From assembly GCF_001420695.1 (NCBI RefSeq), contig NZ_LJJB01000010.1, positions 124,001-188,000 of the forward strand: a stretch of 64,000 nt of DNA, written 5' to 3'. The notes beneath the pieces were generated by a model that was not told the origin of the DNA, made no database searches, and saw only the letters and a list, made by a program, of their open reading frames with translations. Origin of the DNA: Brevibacillus choshinensis. GTDB lineage: Bacteria; Bacillota; Bacilli; Brevibacillales; Brevibacillaceae. The position numbers and the translations under genes were made by a program. This document shows, piece after piece, positions 51,292 through 60,664 of the stretch (positions are counted from its first letter, which is position 1; each line of letters opens with the position of its first letter).

Positions 51292-52008
51292 TTAGTCTAC
51301 CCAGTATCGATCACGGTTTTCCAAAAAACGCCGCGTCAATTGATAATGTTCTGTGTCTTCATATCGGATCTCTTCCATCGGGGAAGCATCAAAATTGAGA
51401 ATTTTCGCCTCCGGGAATCCCATGAGGATCGGGGAATGTGTCGCGATCAAAAACTGTGCTCCCTCATCCACTAGATCCTTCATGACATAGAGAAACGCCA
51501 GCTGGCGCATCGGTGACAAGGCCGCCTCAGGCTCGTCCAGCAAATAAATACCTTTTCCTGTAAACCGATTCGTGAACAGGGACAAAAAGGACTCTCCATG
51601 AGATTGTTCGTGCAGGGAGCGCCCCCCATACGCAGAAAAGCCTGTAGAACGTTCTCTTTCCAGCTCATCGACATGGCTGGCAAACTGGTAAAAGCTTTCC
51701 GCCCTTAGAAAGAAGCCATTGGTCTGCTTGGGCATCCAGGAGAGCCGGACAAAATCACCCAGGCTCGCCTCTGACCGATCTACTTCGTAAAAATGATTGC
51801 GGGAACCACCTGCTGTATGAAAACCGCATTGGTACGCGACTGCCTCTAGCAACGTAGACTTGCCGGAACCGTTCTCCCCTACAAAATACGTGACGCTACT
51901 CGTGATTTCGATTTCCTCCAGCTGACGGATCGATGGTAGCGTGAACGGATAACGGTTGGTCTGAGGAAATTGTTCGCGCATCAGTCGGATCGTTCGCAAG
52001 TAAACCAT
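51292..52008 (-). CDS. RecF/SMC-like AAA-family ATPase
   Basis: A 238-residue soluble ATPase of the AAA_21/ABC-ATPase-like type. Seen: Walker A in TYFVGENGSGKSTLLEAVAY, AYGGRSLHEQSHGESFLSLF (signature-like SHGES), Walker B in KGIYLLDEPEAALSPMRQLA, and IATHSPILMGFPEAKILNFD. These match stand-alone YbhF-unrelated ATPases such as the DUF2813/YhaN-free single-domain proteins often annotated as AAA family ATPase; no nuclease or TOPRIM domain is attached. Function unknown; similar proteins occur in DNA repair and in defence, but no defence partner is visible. ATG at 52008 follows GGAGG by 8 bases; the GTG at 52029 is less likely. Confidence 0.85.
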   Translation of the reverse strand: MVYLRTIRLMREQFPQTNRYPFTLPSIRQLEEIEITSSVTYFVGENGSGKSTLLEAVAYQCGFHTAGGSRNHFYEVDRSEASLGDFVRLSWMPKQTNGFFLRAESFYQFASHVDELERERSTGFSAYGGRSLHEQSHGESFLSLFTNRFTGKGIYLLDEPEAALSPMRQLAFLYVMKDLVDEGAQFLIATHSPILMGFPEAKILNFDASPMEEIRYEDTEHYQLTRRFLENRDRYWVD

Positions 52009-52075
52009 CTTTTTTTCCTCCGTACTCACTATTTTCGCCTCTACGTCCGATACATCCTAATAGGGGGGAGTATCC

Positions 52076-53497
52076 GTGGACAAGGTTTCCTTTCTACAGG
52101 AAAAAAGCACATTCCATATGAAATATCCAGATCAGAGCGATCTTTCTTTTTATCGGTGGTTCACCGAGCAGCATCCTGATGAAGCTATCGGCTGGTATCA
52201 TCTCGGGCGCGAGCGACAAGCACGTGGCGACCGGGAGCAGGCACTGGCCGCACTGAGACGAGCCTTGCATGCCAAGCCCGGCCCTTACTTCAATGAGGCG
52301 AGAGAAGCGTACCAGGAATTGATTCGGGAGCGAAAACAACAGGAATGGCGGAACAAAACACGCCGTTTGTTGGCCTCCCTCCTCTTTCTTTATTTTCAGT
52401 TCGCCTTTTCACCTGGGCCTCTGACAGAACCGAAGGCAGTCACGACCTCAGCGCCAACTCAAGCCGTTCCGTCGGCTGTGCCTGTCCAACCGCATGTAGA
52501 AGTGATCGCAGTACCGTCTCATTTGAGTGCAGCTCAGCGGGAGAGTCAGGTGCGAAAGTATGTAGAGAGTCGTCGTCCTTCCCTTACTCAGCCGTATACA
52601 GTCATTGCCGTACCGGAAGTCGCGGGAGCACCGATCTACACACCCTTGCTCTTTTACCAGCCCAACACCGTGCTTGGGGTCATGCGCTATCATCCAGTCA
52701 ACCGAACGGTCATTAATCAGAAATGGTTTGATCGTCCGGGTACCTATGAAGAGGATCAAATGCTTCGACCAGCTCGTACTTCTCTCGCAGAAGAACAGCA
52801 GGTCACGGAGCATATCTTGACTCTACGTAATGCGCTGTATCGTTATTATCAGCAAAAAGGAACGCTACCTGTAAACCTCGCTCTTCTTGCTGGTGCGTAC
52901 CCTGGCAACTATTTGCCACAAATTCCTGTCCCACCCACTGGACTTGGCCTCAAAGCCTACCCATATCGGCCAGATGCATTTCGTCCGGAAGCCGCCTGGG
53001 TCAGTCTACGTGATGTCTTGCCACTGCCGGGCTATCCAGAACCACTCATCCCGCTTGCGCCCCTGCAGATTCGTATGTCTGAATCCAGCCATACGATGCG
53101 ACTCCTCAGCGGTTCACATGTCGTGCGCAGCTATCCGGTCGGGATTGGAAAAAACGGTTCAACTCCTGAGGGGTATTTCACCATCCTGCAAAAAATCAAC
53201 CAGCCTCGCGGACATGATAATATCTATGGCACCAGAGGAATGGTTTTTCAGAGCAACGGCTACGCGATTCACGGTACCAATCATCCAGAGAGCATCGGTA
53301 CGTCTGTCTCACTCGGCTGCATCCGTATGCTCAATGCCGCTGTCGAGGAATTGTACTCCTTTGTTTCACTAGGCACGGAAGTCATCCTTTCCGATTCTCC
53401 TGTTCCAGCCTATCCGTGGAGCAACCCAGCTCCGTTTGTTTTGGCAGCTCGACCGGAAGAAGAGACTCCACATGTCATCTATCAATGGTTGCACTGA
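52076..53497 (+). CDS. Membrane-anchored L,D-transpeptidase (YkuD domain) with N-terminal TPR-like region
   Basis: A 473-residue cell-wall enzyme. Seen: a cytoplasmic N-terminus with a TPR-like motif (AIGWYHLGRERQARGDREQA then LAALRRALHAKP) at about residues 37-70, a membrane helix near 97-112 (LLASLLFLYFQFAFSPG), a Pro/Val-rich linker, a middle region, and a C-terminal YkuD domain from about 335 with NGSTPEGYFTILQK, AIHGTNHPESIG, and the catalytic SLGCIRM with Cys near 412. Such enzymes make 3-3 crosslinks or alter spore/cell walls. GTG at 52076 follows GGGGGGAG. It is a single gene with a strong terminator. The TPR-like part inside the cell is unusual for this family. Confidence 0.9.
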   Translation: MDKVSFLQEKSTFHMKYPDQSDLSFYRWFTEQHPDEAIGWYHLGRERQARGDREQALAALRRALHAKPGPYFNEAREAYQELIRERKQQEWRNKTRRLLASLLFLYFQFAFSPGPLTEPKAVTTSAPTQAVPSAVPVQPHVEVIAVPSHLSAAQRESQVRKYVESRRPSLTQPYTVIAVPEVAGAPIYTPLLFYQPNTVLGVMRYHPVNRTVINQKWFDRPGTYEEDQMLRPARTSLAEEQQVTEHILTLRNALYRYYQQKGTLPVNLALLAGAYPGNYLPQIPVPPTGLGLKAYPYRPDAFRPEAAWVSLRDVLPLPGYPEPLIPLAPLQIRMSESSHTMRLLSGSHVVRSYPVGIGKNGSTPEGYFTILQKINQPRGHDNIYGTRGMVFQSNGYAIHGTNHPESIGTSVSLGCIRMLNAAVEELYSFVSLGTEVILSDSPVPAYPWSNPAPFVLAARPEEETPHVIYQWLH

Positions 53498-53600
53498 GCT
53501 TCTTTTATATTAGAAAAGACGAATGAGTCTATAGAATTGTTACGTTCCATTCTTTGCTAAACCATTTGATCATGGTCGGGTTGTCGATCACATAACACAG

Positions 53601-53638
53601 AAAAAAGCGCGCCCCCGAAATGGGGACGCGCTTTTTTT
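53601..53638. terminator. Bidirectional terminator
   Basis: AAAAAAGCGCG pairs with CGCGCTTTTTT, and CCCC with GGGG inside (53601-53638), between convergent stops at 53497 and 53646. A strong terminator in both directions. Confidence 0.92.
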
Positions 53639-53645
53639 GACTCAT

Positions 53646-53993
53646 TTATTTTTCTTCCAGTTGGCTAATCTTTTCTTCTTGTTCTTCTTCCGGATTCCAA
53701 TGATCGAGCACTTTTCCCTGTAGCACCTTACCCTTGATGAATTCTACTTGCTGCTCGGTAAAATCCTGTGTCCACTCGATCTCCAATTCCTCAGCCAGCC
53801 TCACGACGGTCAGCAGTTCTGACCAAGCGACGTATCGTTTGTACCAGAAAAACTGTGGCTGCTCATTCATATATGGGTAGAGATCATCAAAATCGGTGTG
53901 TTTACAGTCGAGAGCTCGCTCAAAATTCACTTTGGTTTGGAGCAATTGATCCATAAAAAATGTGGGTAAATCCTTTTGTGCGTAGTCAGACAT
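53646..53993 (-). CDS. Uncharacterised 115-residue acidic protein
   Basis: I do not recognise a family. Soluble, mostly helical and acidic: KDLPTFFMDQLLQTKVNFER, DDLYPYMNEQPQFFWYKRYV, AWSELLTVVRLAEELEIEWT, and FIKGKVLQGKVLDHWNPEEE. Aromatic content in the middle is high. There is no signal peptide, membrane helix or metal motif. ATG at 53993 has GGGGGGAC upstream. Transcription may follow its own promoter; it shares a bidirectional terminator with the L,D-transpeptidase gene. No link to its neighbours is evident. Confidence 0.78.
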   Translation of the reverse strand: MSDYAQKDLPTFFMDQLLQTKVNFERALDCKHTDFDDLYPYMNEQPQFFWYKRYVAWSELLTVVRLAEELEIEWTQDFTEQQVEFIKGKVLQGKVLDHWNPEEEQEEKISQLEEK

Positions 53994-54093
53994 GGACTGT
54001 CCCCCCTGTCTCCCGATTTATTGGTATTGTACCACGCGAAAGAAGATGTGCAAATAGCTGAAACTGTTTGAGTTGTTCATCTTATTCTAGATA

Positions 54094-56619
54094 TTAGCCG
54101 TTGGTACCGCTTGAATCAGGATTTTGACCTCCCTGATCAGGTGGTGGAGGTGGTAATTCAATCCCTTGAGATGGCGTACCTGACTGGCCTCCCCCTGGAT
54201 TTACGATATCGGGTGGAGGTGCAGGTGTGTCACCAGGGTTCGAGGTGCTCCCTGAATTTCCCGGATTCTGCCCATTGGATTGGCCACCTTGCCCGCCATT
54301 ATCGCCAGGCGGCAACTGCTCATTTCCTCCGTCTCCTGTATCAGGAGGTGACCCGCCGTCAGTACCCTGATTTGCGTCCTCTCCAGCATTCAACAGGTTA
54401 TCCAGCTGCGTTGTGCTGATCTTTACCACTTTGGAAGGAGCTTCTTCCTGCCCTTCCGCATTGCGAGGTATGACAATGTATTGATAGGCAGTCGGGCTAT
54501 CCAGTATGTCCACAAAGACCGTCTCTTTCATACCCGAAGCAATCTGTTGTCGTTCACCGTTTGGCAAGATACGGTACACATCATAAGTGTATTCCGGTAA
54601 TCCACCGATCCAGCTCAGTACTGCCTTTAACTGCCCGTTGTCGAGTGTCAAGTCTGCAGCCAACTGGATTGGCGATTCCGTTTCTTCCTGTTTTTGCTCT
54701 TCTTTCACTCCGCCTGGATTCACAAAGTCGCTGGATTTTACCCCTTTCAGGCCATCTGCCAGTACTTTGGAGAACATCTGGGCGGTCAAGCTGCTACCTT
54801 GACGCATTAAGTGCTGTTTGTCTTCAGGGTCAAAGCCCATCCAGACTGCACCCACGTACTCAGGTGTGTATCCTACGAACCAGGCATCCTTGTTGACATC
54901 GCTGCCGCCCGCGATCGACTGGGTCGTACCTGTTTTCCCTGCTACGTGACGACCAGAAATACGTGCTGCTTTACCGGTCCCTTCCTGAACCGCACGTTCC
55001 ATCATGGAGTGAACTTCCCATGCAGATTGCGGCTTCAGCACGGCCGTTTGTTTTTCCTCGTACACACGCTCCACGCCTACGCTTCTATTCGTCATCTTGG
55101 TGATCGAGTGCGCTTCCGACATCACACCACCGTTAGGGAAAGCCGTATAGGCCTGTGCCATTTTCAGTGGGGACGTCCCTTTGCTCAATCCACCCAGCGC
55201 AATAGCCAGGTTGCGATCCTCTGGGGCGAGATCGATGCCGAATTTTTTCAAGTAATCCATACCTGTTTTGACCCCGATCTCATTCAACAACCACACGGCT
55301 GGAACGTTGAGGGAGTCAATCAAGGCACGGTTCATGCTTACGGAATCACTGTATCTGTTATTGTAGTTGCGCGGCTCATAGCCATTAAAGCTTTGTCGCT
55401 TGTTGCTCAGGGAGGAGTTAGATCCCCACTTGCTGTCGGAGTCGACCGCCGGTGCATACACCGCCAGAGGCTTGAACGACGAACCAGGCTGACGCTGCAT
55501 GTCTGTCGCGTAGTTAAAGCCTTTCGGGGCGTAATTACGACCACCGATCATCCCGGCAATTCCACCGTTTTTCGCATCGACGACAATCATCGCCGATTCC
55601 ACACCACGTTTTGCTCCGTCTTTGGGGAAGTTTTTCGCGTTGGCATATTGCTCGACCATCGCGTCTTGCATTTGCGGATCAAACGTCGTGTAGACTTGCC
55701 AGCCACCGCGGTACAGCTCTTCTTCGGTCACGCTGTAGCGCGCTTCTGCTTCATCCAGCATGTGATCAAAGAAGGCCCGGTAGCCTTTTTTCAAGCTGGC
55801 ACCTGCTGTTTCTGTCGGTTCCTTTGGAAGCTCCTCAGCTTGTGCCTCATTTTTTTGTGCCTCGGTAATAATCCCTTGTTCATACATTAACCGGATCACG
55901 GTATCTCGACGCAGCTTCGCTTTTTCCGGATTGTTGAACGGTGAATAGGTCGTCGGTGCCTTCGGAATGGCTGCCAGCATAGCGGCTTCAGCTACCGTAA
56001 AGTCGTCGTCGGAAACTGACTTGCCAAAGTAATACTTGGCCGCATCCTCTACACCAAACTCCCCTTCACCCAGGTAGACACGGTTCAGGTACATTTCTAA
56101 AATTTGATCCTTGGAGTATTTACGCTCCAGACCAATCGCAATGCTCATTTCCTTTGTCTTCCGCCAAAATGTCTGATCTAGGGTGAGAAATACGTTTCTA
56201 GCTAACTGCTGGGTAATCGTACTACCGCCTTCTGCCAATGACCCTTTTCGAATGTCATTGACGATGGCTCCACCGATCCGAATCATATCCACGCCCTTGT
56301 GCTCGAAGAAGCGTTTGTCTTCGACAGCGAGGAATGAATTGATCAGAGTTTTCGGCATTTCATTAATCGGCTTGTATTCACGGTTTTTTTGACGAATCAG
56401 ACTCGTCATTTCATTTCCGTTCTTGTCGTATATGACCGTTGGTTCTGCTTTCAGATCCTTCAGTTTCTGTTCATTTTCCGCAATCATCCGATCTCCAGCG
56501 TATAACAGGGCAAAATACCCCCCGATGACACTCAAGAGCAGGAAGATTGCAAACGATACGGCAATCATCAGCAAGCTGTTCTTTTTCTTCCTGACTTTCT
56601 TCTTGGCCTTTGTTGCCAT
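54094..56619 (-). CDS. Class A penicillin-binding protein (PBP1A type)
   Basis: Bifunctional peptidoglycan synthase of 841 residues. Seen: a basic N-terminus, membrane helix near 15-45 (LLMIAVSFAIFLLLSVIGGY), the glycosyltransferase GT51 domain with AVEDKRFFEHKGVDMIRIGG, GGSTITQQLARNVFL, KYSKDQILEMYLNRVYLGEG, then the transpeptidase with active Ser in RQPGSSFKPLAVY near residue 381, SLNVPAVWLL, and KTGTTQ near 561. A fibronectin-like domain follows (about 645-735; AVLSWIGGLPEYTYDVYRIL), and a disordered tail of about 100 residues rich in Gly, Pro, Asn and Gln. The tail varies among Bacillales. Start ATG at 56619 follows AGGAGG. Confidence 0.95.
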   Translation of the reverse strand: MATKAKKKVRKKKNSLLMIAVSFAIFLLLSVIGGYFALLYAGDRMIAENEQKLKDLKAEPTVIYDKNGNEMTSLIRQKNREYKPINEMPKTLINSFLAVEDKRFFEHKGVDMIRIGGAIVNDIRKGSLAEGGSTITQQLARNVFLTLDQTFWRKTKEMSIAIGLERKYSKDQILEMYLNRVYLGEGEFGVEDAAKYYFGKSVSDDDFTVAEAAMLAAIPKAPTTYSPFNNPEKAKLRRDTVIRLMYEQGIITEAQKNEAQAEELPKEPTETAGASLKKGYRAFFDHMLDEAEARYSVTEEELYRGGWQVYTTFDPQMQDAMVEQYANAKNFPKDGAKRGVESAMIVVDAKNGGIAGMIGGRNYAPKGFNYATDMQRQPGSSFKPLAVYAPAVDSDSKWGSNSSLSNKRQSFNGYEPRNYNNRYSDSVSMNRALIDSLNVPAVWLLNEIGVKTGMDYLKKFGIDLAPEDRNLAIALGGLSKGTSPLKMAQAYTAFPNGGVMSEAHSITKMTNRSVGVERVYEEKQTAVLKPQSAWEVHSMMERAVQEGTGKAARISGRHVAGKTGTTQSIAGGSDVNKDAWFVGYTPEYVGAVWMGFDPEDKQHLMRQGSSLTAQMFSKVLADGLKGVKSSDFVNPGGVKEEQKQEETESPIQLAADLTLDNGQLKAVLSWIGGLPEYTYDVYRILPNGERQQIASGMKETVFVDILDSPTAYQYIVIPRNAEGQEEAPSKVVKISTTQLDNLLNAGEDANQGTDGGSPPDTGDGGNEQLPPGDNGGQGGQSNGQNPGNSGSTSNPGDTPAPPPDIVNPGGGQSGTPSQGIELPPPPPDQGGQNPDSSGTNG

Positions 56620-56837
56620 TACTTACCTCCTGATTTTCTCTCTCCCCCACATCTTATAGACGGATACATTCGAAAAAAGTTTCTGGCTTTTGGCATGTCT
56701 ATCATTCCACACTCGTCCTCGTTTGACAAGCGTCAGCACAGGCAGAGCGTTCGCTGCGATTGGATTTGATCAGCCTCCCCCGGCCGCCAATGGTACCTAT
56801 AGTACCACCGTTTGGTTGGCTTGTGGCTTCATAGTAC

Positions 56838-56872
56838 TGGAAAAAGCCTATCCCCCGTCACTGGGAGATAGG
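56838..56872 (-). terminator. Terminator of the transketolase gene
   Basis: CCTATCCCCC (56846-56855) pairs with GGGAGATAGG (56862-56871) with one mismatch; the minus strand continues CTTTTTCC. It is 24 bases after the stop at 56896. Confidence 0.78.
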
Positions 56873-56895
56873 CCGTTTCTTCTATAGAAGTCGTC

Positions 56896-58902
56896 TTATT
56901 TGAGCAGTTCTTCTGCTTGGGCAACGACATTTTCTACGGTAAAGCCGTATTCTTTCATGATGCGATCGCCAGGTGCGGATGCGCCGAATTGATTGATGGC
57001 GATCACTTTGCCACCATCTCCTGCGTAACGCTCCCAGCCCATTGGAGAACCCATTTCCACAGCCACACGCGCTTTGACTGTTGGAGGAATCACGGACTCA
57101 CGATATTCCTGGGATTGGCGCTCGAACAGATTCCAGCTAGGCATGGATACGACGCGAGCTTCGATACCACGGGACAGAAGTTGCTCACGCGCTTGCATAA
57201 CGAGAGAAACCTCGGAGCCTGTCGCAATCAGAATCAGCTGTGGTTTGCCGCTTGGAGCATCCGCCAATACGTATGCACCTTTGGTAACACCTTCTGCCGC
57301 TTTCTCGATGGTTTCAGGCAGGACAGGCAGATTTTGACGAGTCAGCACGAGCACGACTGGCTCATCCGTACGGGAAACCGCATACTTCCACGCTTCGTTT
57401 GTCTCGATCGCATCTGCTGGACGCATAATAGTCAGGCCTGGCATCGCACGCAGGGACGCCAATTGTTCGATTGGCTCATGCGTCGGTCCATCCTCACCAA
57501 CCGCGATGGAGTCATGCGTGAAGACGTACACGACTGGCTGTTTCATCAGTGAGGACAAACGGATCGCCGGGCGGACGTAGTCAGAGAACACGAAAAATGT
57601 CCCGCCGTATACTTTCACTCCACCGTGCAAGGCCATCCCATTCAGTGCAGCACCCATCGCAAACTCACGAACACCAAACCAGATATTGCGACCATCGTAG
57701 CTGCCTGGGAGGAAGTTGCCTGCCTCTTTGATTACCGTGTTGTTGGAGTGAGCCAGGTCAGCAGAACCGCCCAGGAAGAACGGAACGCTGTTTGCAAGCG
57801 CATTGATCGCATTACCAGACGCAACGCGTGTAGCTAGCTTAGCTCCAGCTTCATAACTAGGCATATTGCTGTCCCAGCCGCTTGGCAGATGACCTTCTGC
57901 AGCCGTTTGGAACTGCAGTGCCAGCTCAGGGTATGCTTTCGCGTAAGCTGCGAATCGATCACTCCAGGCAGCTTCTGCTTTTGCTCCCTGGTCAGCCAGG
58001 TTTGAGTACAGCTCGGTTACTTCTTCTGGAACGTGGAACTCGTTTTCATGCGTCCACGCGTAGTTCTGCTTGGTCAGCTTCACTTCTTCTTTACCCAGAG
58101 GAGCTCCGTGAGATGCACTGGATCCGCCTTTGTTCGGGCTTCCGTAACCGATGACCGTTTTCACTTCGATCAAAGTCGGGCGATCCAGATCTTGTTTTGC
58201 TTCTGCAATCGCTTTATCAATGGCTTCCAAATCATTGCCGTCTTCTACACGCAGATATTGCCAGCCGTACGCTTGGTATCGCTGCGCCACGTTTTCCGAG
58301 AAGGAACGAGACAGCTCGCCATCTAGAGAAATATCATTTGAATCGTAGAGCACGATCATTTTACCCAGCTTCAGGTGAGCGGCCAGAGATGAAGCCTCGC
58401 TGGATACACCCTCCATCAAATCCCCGTCACCGCAAATGACATACGTGTAGTGGTCAACGATGTCAAAGCTGTCACGATTGTAAACAGCCGCCATGTGTTT
58501 TTCTGCCATTGCCATCCCGACAGCCATCGCGATCCCTTGTCCCAAAGGACCCGTGGTTGCATCAACCCCAGCTGTATGTCCGAATTCTGGGTGACCAGGC
58601 GTTTTGCTACCCCACTGACGGAAATTATGTAAGTCTTCCAGTGAAACATCGTATTTCATCAAATGCAACATCGAGTATAATAGCATAGAGCCATGTCCAG
58701 CCGAGAGTACAAAACGGTCACGGTCTATCCACTTCGGGTTGCTAGGATTCACCTTCATAAAACGGCTCCATAGGACATGTGCCATCGGAGCAGCACCCAT
58801 CGGCATTCCCGGGTGGCCGGAATTAGCCTTTTCAATCGCATCAATAGCCAGTGTGCGAATGGTATTAATCGATAGTTGATCAACAGACACTTGCTGAGTC
58901 AT
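56896..58902 (-). CDS. tkt: Transketolase
   Basis: Thiamine-diphosphate enzyme of the pentose phosphate pathway; moves two-carbon units between sugar phosphates. The 668 residues match Tkt. Seen: [40 protein letters not shown] with [15 protein letters not shown], the ThDP-binding [50 protein letters not shown], and the transketolase signature [20 protein letters not shown], ending [20 protein letters not shown] at 58902 stands 10 bases after AGGAGG; a longer reading upstream would begin in an AT-rich stretch. It is a single gene. All catalytic histidines expected in these blocks are present. Confidence 0.97.
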   Translation of the reverse strand: MTQQVSVDQLSINTIRTLAIDAIEKANSGHPGMPMGAAPMAHVLWSRFMKVNPSNPKWIDRDRFVLSAGHGSMLLYSMLHLMKYDVSLEDLHNFRQWGSKTPGHPEFGHTAGVDATTGPLGQGIAMAVGMAMAEKHMAAVYNRDSFDIVDHYTYVICGDGDLMEGVSSEASSLAAHLKLGKMIVLYDSNDISLDGELSRSFSENVAQRYQAYGWQYLRVEDGNDLEAIDKAIAEAKQDLDRPTLIEVKTVIGYGSPNKGGSSASHGAPLGKEEVKLTKQNYAWTHENEFHVPEEVTELYSNLADQGAKAEAAWSDRFAAYAKAYPELALQFQTAAEGHLPSGWDSNMPSYEAGAKLATRVASGNAINALANSVPFFLGGSADLAHSNNTVIKEAGNFLPGSYDGRNIWFGVREFAMGAALNGMALHGGVKVYGGTFFVFSDYVRPAIRLSSLMKQPVVYVFTHDSIAVGEDGPTHEPIEQLASLRAMPGLTIMRPADAIETNEAWKYAVSRTDEPVVLVLTRQNLPVLPETIEKAAEGVTKGAYVLADAPSGKPQLILIATGSEVSLVMQAREQLLSRGIEARVVSMPSWNLFERQSQEYRESVIPPTVKARVAVEMGSPMGWERYAGDGGKVIAINQFGASAPGDRIMKEYGFTVENVVAQAEELLK

Positions 58903-59036
58903 CTCGCAAAATCCTCCTTGCTTTTTTGGAAAACGGTTTTGAGGGTACGTGAGAACGAATGAAACATACTGCCCAATTATAGCATAGTTCCCCATTACAA
59001 TCATGTCTTGCTCTTGAATTTAGGAGGTACCCCATT

Positions 59037-59192
59037 ATGTCATCTACCAAGTATCTGATCATCGGAATTTTACTTGCTTTGGCTGGTTTTGGAATGCTGT
59101 TTGCAGCCATGGCCAGCTCTCCTATTTTGAAAAAAAACCGTCTTGAACGACGTAAAAAGGCAGCAGAAAATCATCGTCCCGATGAAGGGTAA
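59037..59192 (+). CDS. Small 51-residue membrane protein
   Basis: A short frame with a clear ribosome site (TAGGAGG, 11 bases before the ATG at 59037) and a stop at 59190-59192. The product is a single hydrophobic helix (YLIIGILLALAGFGMLFAAM at about residues 6-25) followed by a basic tail, LKKNRLERRKKAAE, suggesting an outside N-terminus or an insertion with the tail in the cytoplasm. It ends 18 bases before the Nudix gene and is likely co-transcribed. No function known; it may be a regulator of a membrane partner. Confidence 0.75.
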   Translation: MSSTKYLIIGILLALAGFGMLFAAMASSPILKKNRLERRKKAAENHRPDEG

Positions 59193-59210
59193 AGAAAGCG
59201 GAGGGTTTGG

Positions 59211-59693
59211 ATGAGTAAGAAATGGTATACCATGCCAGTCGCCGTTCATCTGTTTGTCATGAAAGGATCCGAAATCTTGTTGCTCCGTCGTTTCAACACT
59301 GGCTATGAGGACGGCAATTATAGCGTCCCTGCTGGCCATGTCGAGAGCGGTGAGGAGGTCGTAACTGCTGCGATTCGAGAAGCGCATGAGGAATGCGGTA
59401 TTCTAATTGATCGGAATGATTTGCAGGTAGTCGGCGTCATGCATCGCAACTCGTCCGAGGAGCGAATCGACTTCTTCCTGATCACGACACGCTGGAGCGG
59501 TGAGATCGTCAATGCAGAGCCGGATAAATGTGATGATCTGAAGTGGGTAGACATGGATCATCTGCCTGACAACCTCATCCCCTATGTGCGAAAAGCAATG
59601 GAAAATGCACGAAGTGGTCAATGGTTTGACAGCTTTGGTTTTGAAAACGTTCGGCAAAAAGAAAACAACCGTCGGGGGCACAACTCAGCCTGA
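59211..59693 (+). CDS. Nudix hydrolase (MutT family)
   Basis: Hydrolyses nucleoside diphosphate-linked compounds. The 160 residues carry a full Nudix box: GHVESGEEVVTAAIREAHEE then CGI, at about residues 42-65. Seen also: the strand AVHLFVMKGSEILLLRRFNT, VGVMHRNSSEERIDFFLITT and ENARSGQWFDSFGF near the end. The active-site Glu residues are all present. Substrate unknown; the sequence is near MutT/ADP-ribose type enzymes. GCGGAGGG precedes the ATG. The C-terminus (NVRQKENNRRGHNSA) is encoded by bases that also form the terminator at 59662-59706. Confidence 0.93.
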   Translation: MSKKWYTMPVAVHLFVMKGSEILLLRRFNTGYEDGNYSVPAGHVESGEEVVTAAIREAHEECGILIDRNDLQVVGVMHRNSSEERIDFFLITTRWSGEIVNAEPDKCDDLKWVDMDHLPDNLIPYVRKAMENARSGQWFDSFGFENVRQKENNRRGHNSA

Positions 59694-59706
59694 CGGTTGC
59701 TCTTTT
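59662..59706. terminator. Terminator overlapping the end of the Nudix gene, shared with dedA
   Basis: CAACCGTC (59666-59673) pairs with GACGGTTG (59692-59699) across the Nudix stop codon; T-runs follow on both strands. It serves both convergent genes. Confidence 0.8.
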
Positions 59707-59711
59707 GATGA

Positions 59712-60287
59712 TCAATGAAACCTGTTTCCCATTCGACGGAGCTGCCGAATCACCGTATAGGCAACACCGATGATGATCATGCCTTTCACCGCAATCTTGC
59801 TGTAGCTGTACACTCCCGCCTCCAACCATTCCATCTTGTCGGAAAACCAGTAGCCCGCTAAAAAATAGTGTAGTGTCCAAATCAAGCTGCTCGGCAAAAG
59901 GACTAGCAAATAATGCGGCAGGCGGAACCGATAGACCCCCGCCAAAAATGGAACGAGGTACCGGGCACCGGGAATGAAGAGACTCAAGCACAGCATCCAC
60001 CCCCCATGCTTTAGCCCCTCCTTTGACTTTCCCTTGTCAATCCGAATCCCTCTGCGCTGATTGATCCATGTTCCAAACCTTGCCCCCATGATGGCTCCTA
60101 GGAAGTAACAGGAAGTCAGTACAAGCAATATGGCAAGATATACTGCTATGAAAGTCTTTCCTATGTATAAATCAGAATGGGCTGCCTGTGTCCCTGCGGT
60201 CATCACGACTATTTCATCAGGTATCAGCTTACTCGTCATTTCTTTTCCATAATAGACGAATAACCCGAAGAAACTATGTAATTCCAC
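59712..60287 (-). CDS. DedA family membrane protein
   Basis: A 191-residue member of the DedA/SNARE-associated family with about four helices: FFGLFVYYGKEMTSKLIPDE, IAVYLAILLVLTSCYFLGAI, LSLFIPGARYLVPFLAGVYR with the conserved F-x-P-G-x-R core, LVLLPSSLIWTLHYFLAGYW and KGMIIIGVAYTVIRQL. DedA proteins flip undecaprenyl phosphate or other lipids and affect envelope pH tolerance. All typical blocks are present. The start is GTG at 60287, after GGAGGG. It ends at a terminator shared with the Nudix gene. Specific role here unknown. Confidence 0.9.
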   Translation of the reverse strand: MELHSFFGLFVYYGKEMTSKLIPDEIVVMTAGTQAAHSDLYIGKTFIAVYLAILLVLTSCYFLGAIMGARFGTWINQRRGIRIDKGKSKEGLKHGGWMLCLSLFIPGARYLVPFLAGVYRFRLPHYLLVLLPSSLIWTLHYFLAGYWFSDKMEWLEAGVYSYSKIAVKGMIIIGVAYTVIRQLRRMGNRFH

Positions 60288-60460
60288 GAATTATCCCTCC
60301 CTCGGCTTCTTCCTCTCTATGTTATAGAAGAAACCTTTCAAAAAGGGAGAGAAACGTTTAAGAATTCCTAAAGGATTTCTGAAGAATTTCTTACGGAAAA
60401 AGAAAAAGCGCACTCACCGCCATCGCCGCTCGCCATGGTCAGTAAACACGCCTCCATCCA

Positions 60461-60664
60461 TCATCGATCGTCCGCTTTGCGCCTGCTGCGTACTGCAGAC
60501 ATCGCCTCCATAAATTCTTCCTTATCGATGACGTTTAATTCGTAAAGCTCCCGGATCTCATCTTCAATCAGGAGCAGATCCCCCTCGGGGTCCCCTGTAT
60601 AAATAAACAGTCCGAAGCGGTGCAGAAACGCCTTTAAATCGAAATCATTCGGGCGAGAATTCAA
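60461..60664 (-). CDS. yqgQ: YqgQ-like small protein (DUF910)
   Basis: A 67-residue helical protein: FDLKAFLHRFGLFIYTGDPE, GDLLLIEDEIRELYELNVID then KEEFMEAMSAVRSRRKADDR. This follows B. subtilis YqgQ (DUF910), a three-helix protein of unknown function often near glcK. The start is TTG at 60664, overlapping the stop of the preceding 132-residue gene as TTGA, with GGAGG 7 bases upstream. Here it is not next to glcK. It is probably co-translated with its neighbour. Confidence 0.82.
   Translation of the reverse strand: MNSRPNDFDLKAFLHRFGLFIYTGDPEGDLLLIEDEIRELYELNVIDKEEFMEAMSAVRSRRKADDR

Noticed and set aside
54811-55890. Long plus-strand open frame opposite the PBP gene
   Set aside because: No ribosome site, His/Cys/Arg-rich composition typical of antisense reading, and it lies wholly within the PBP coding sequence.
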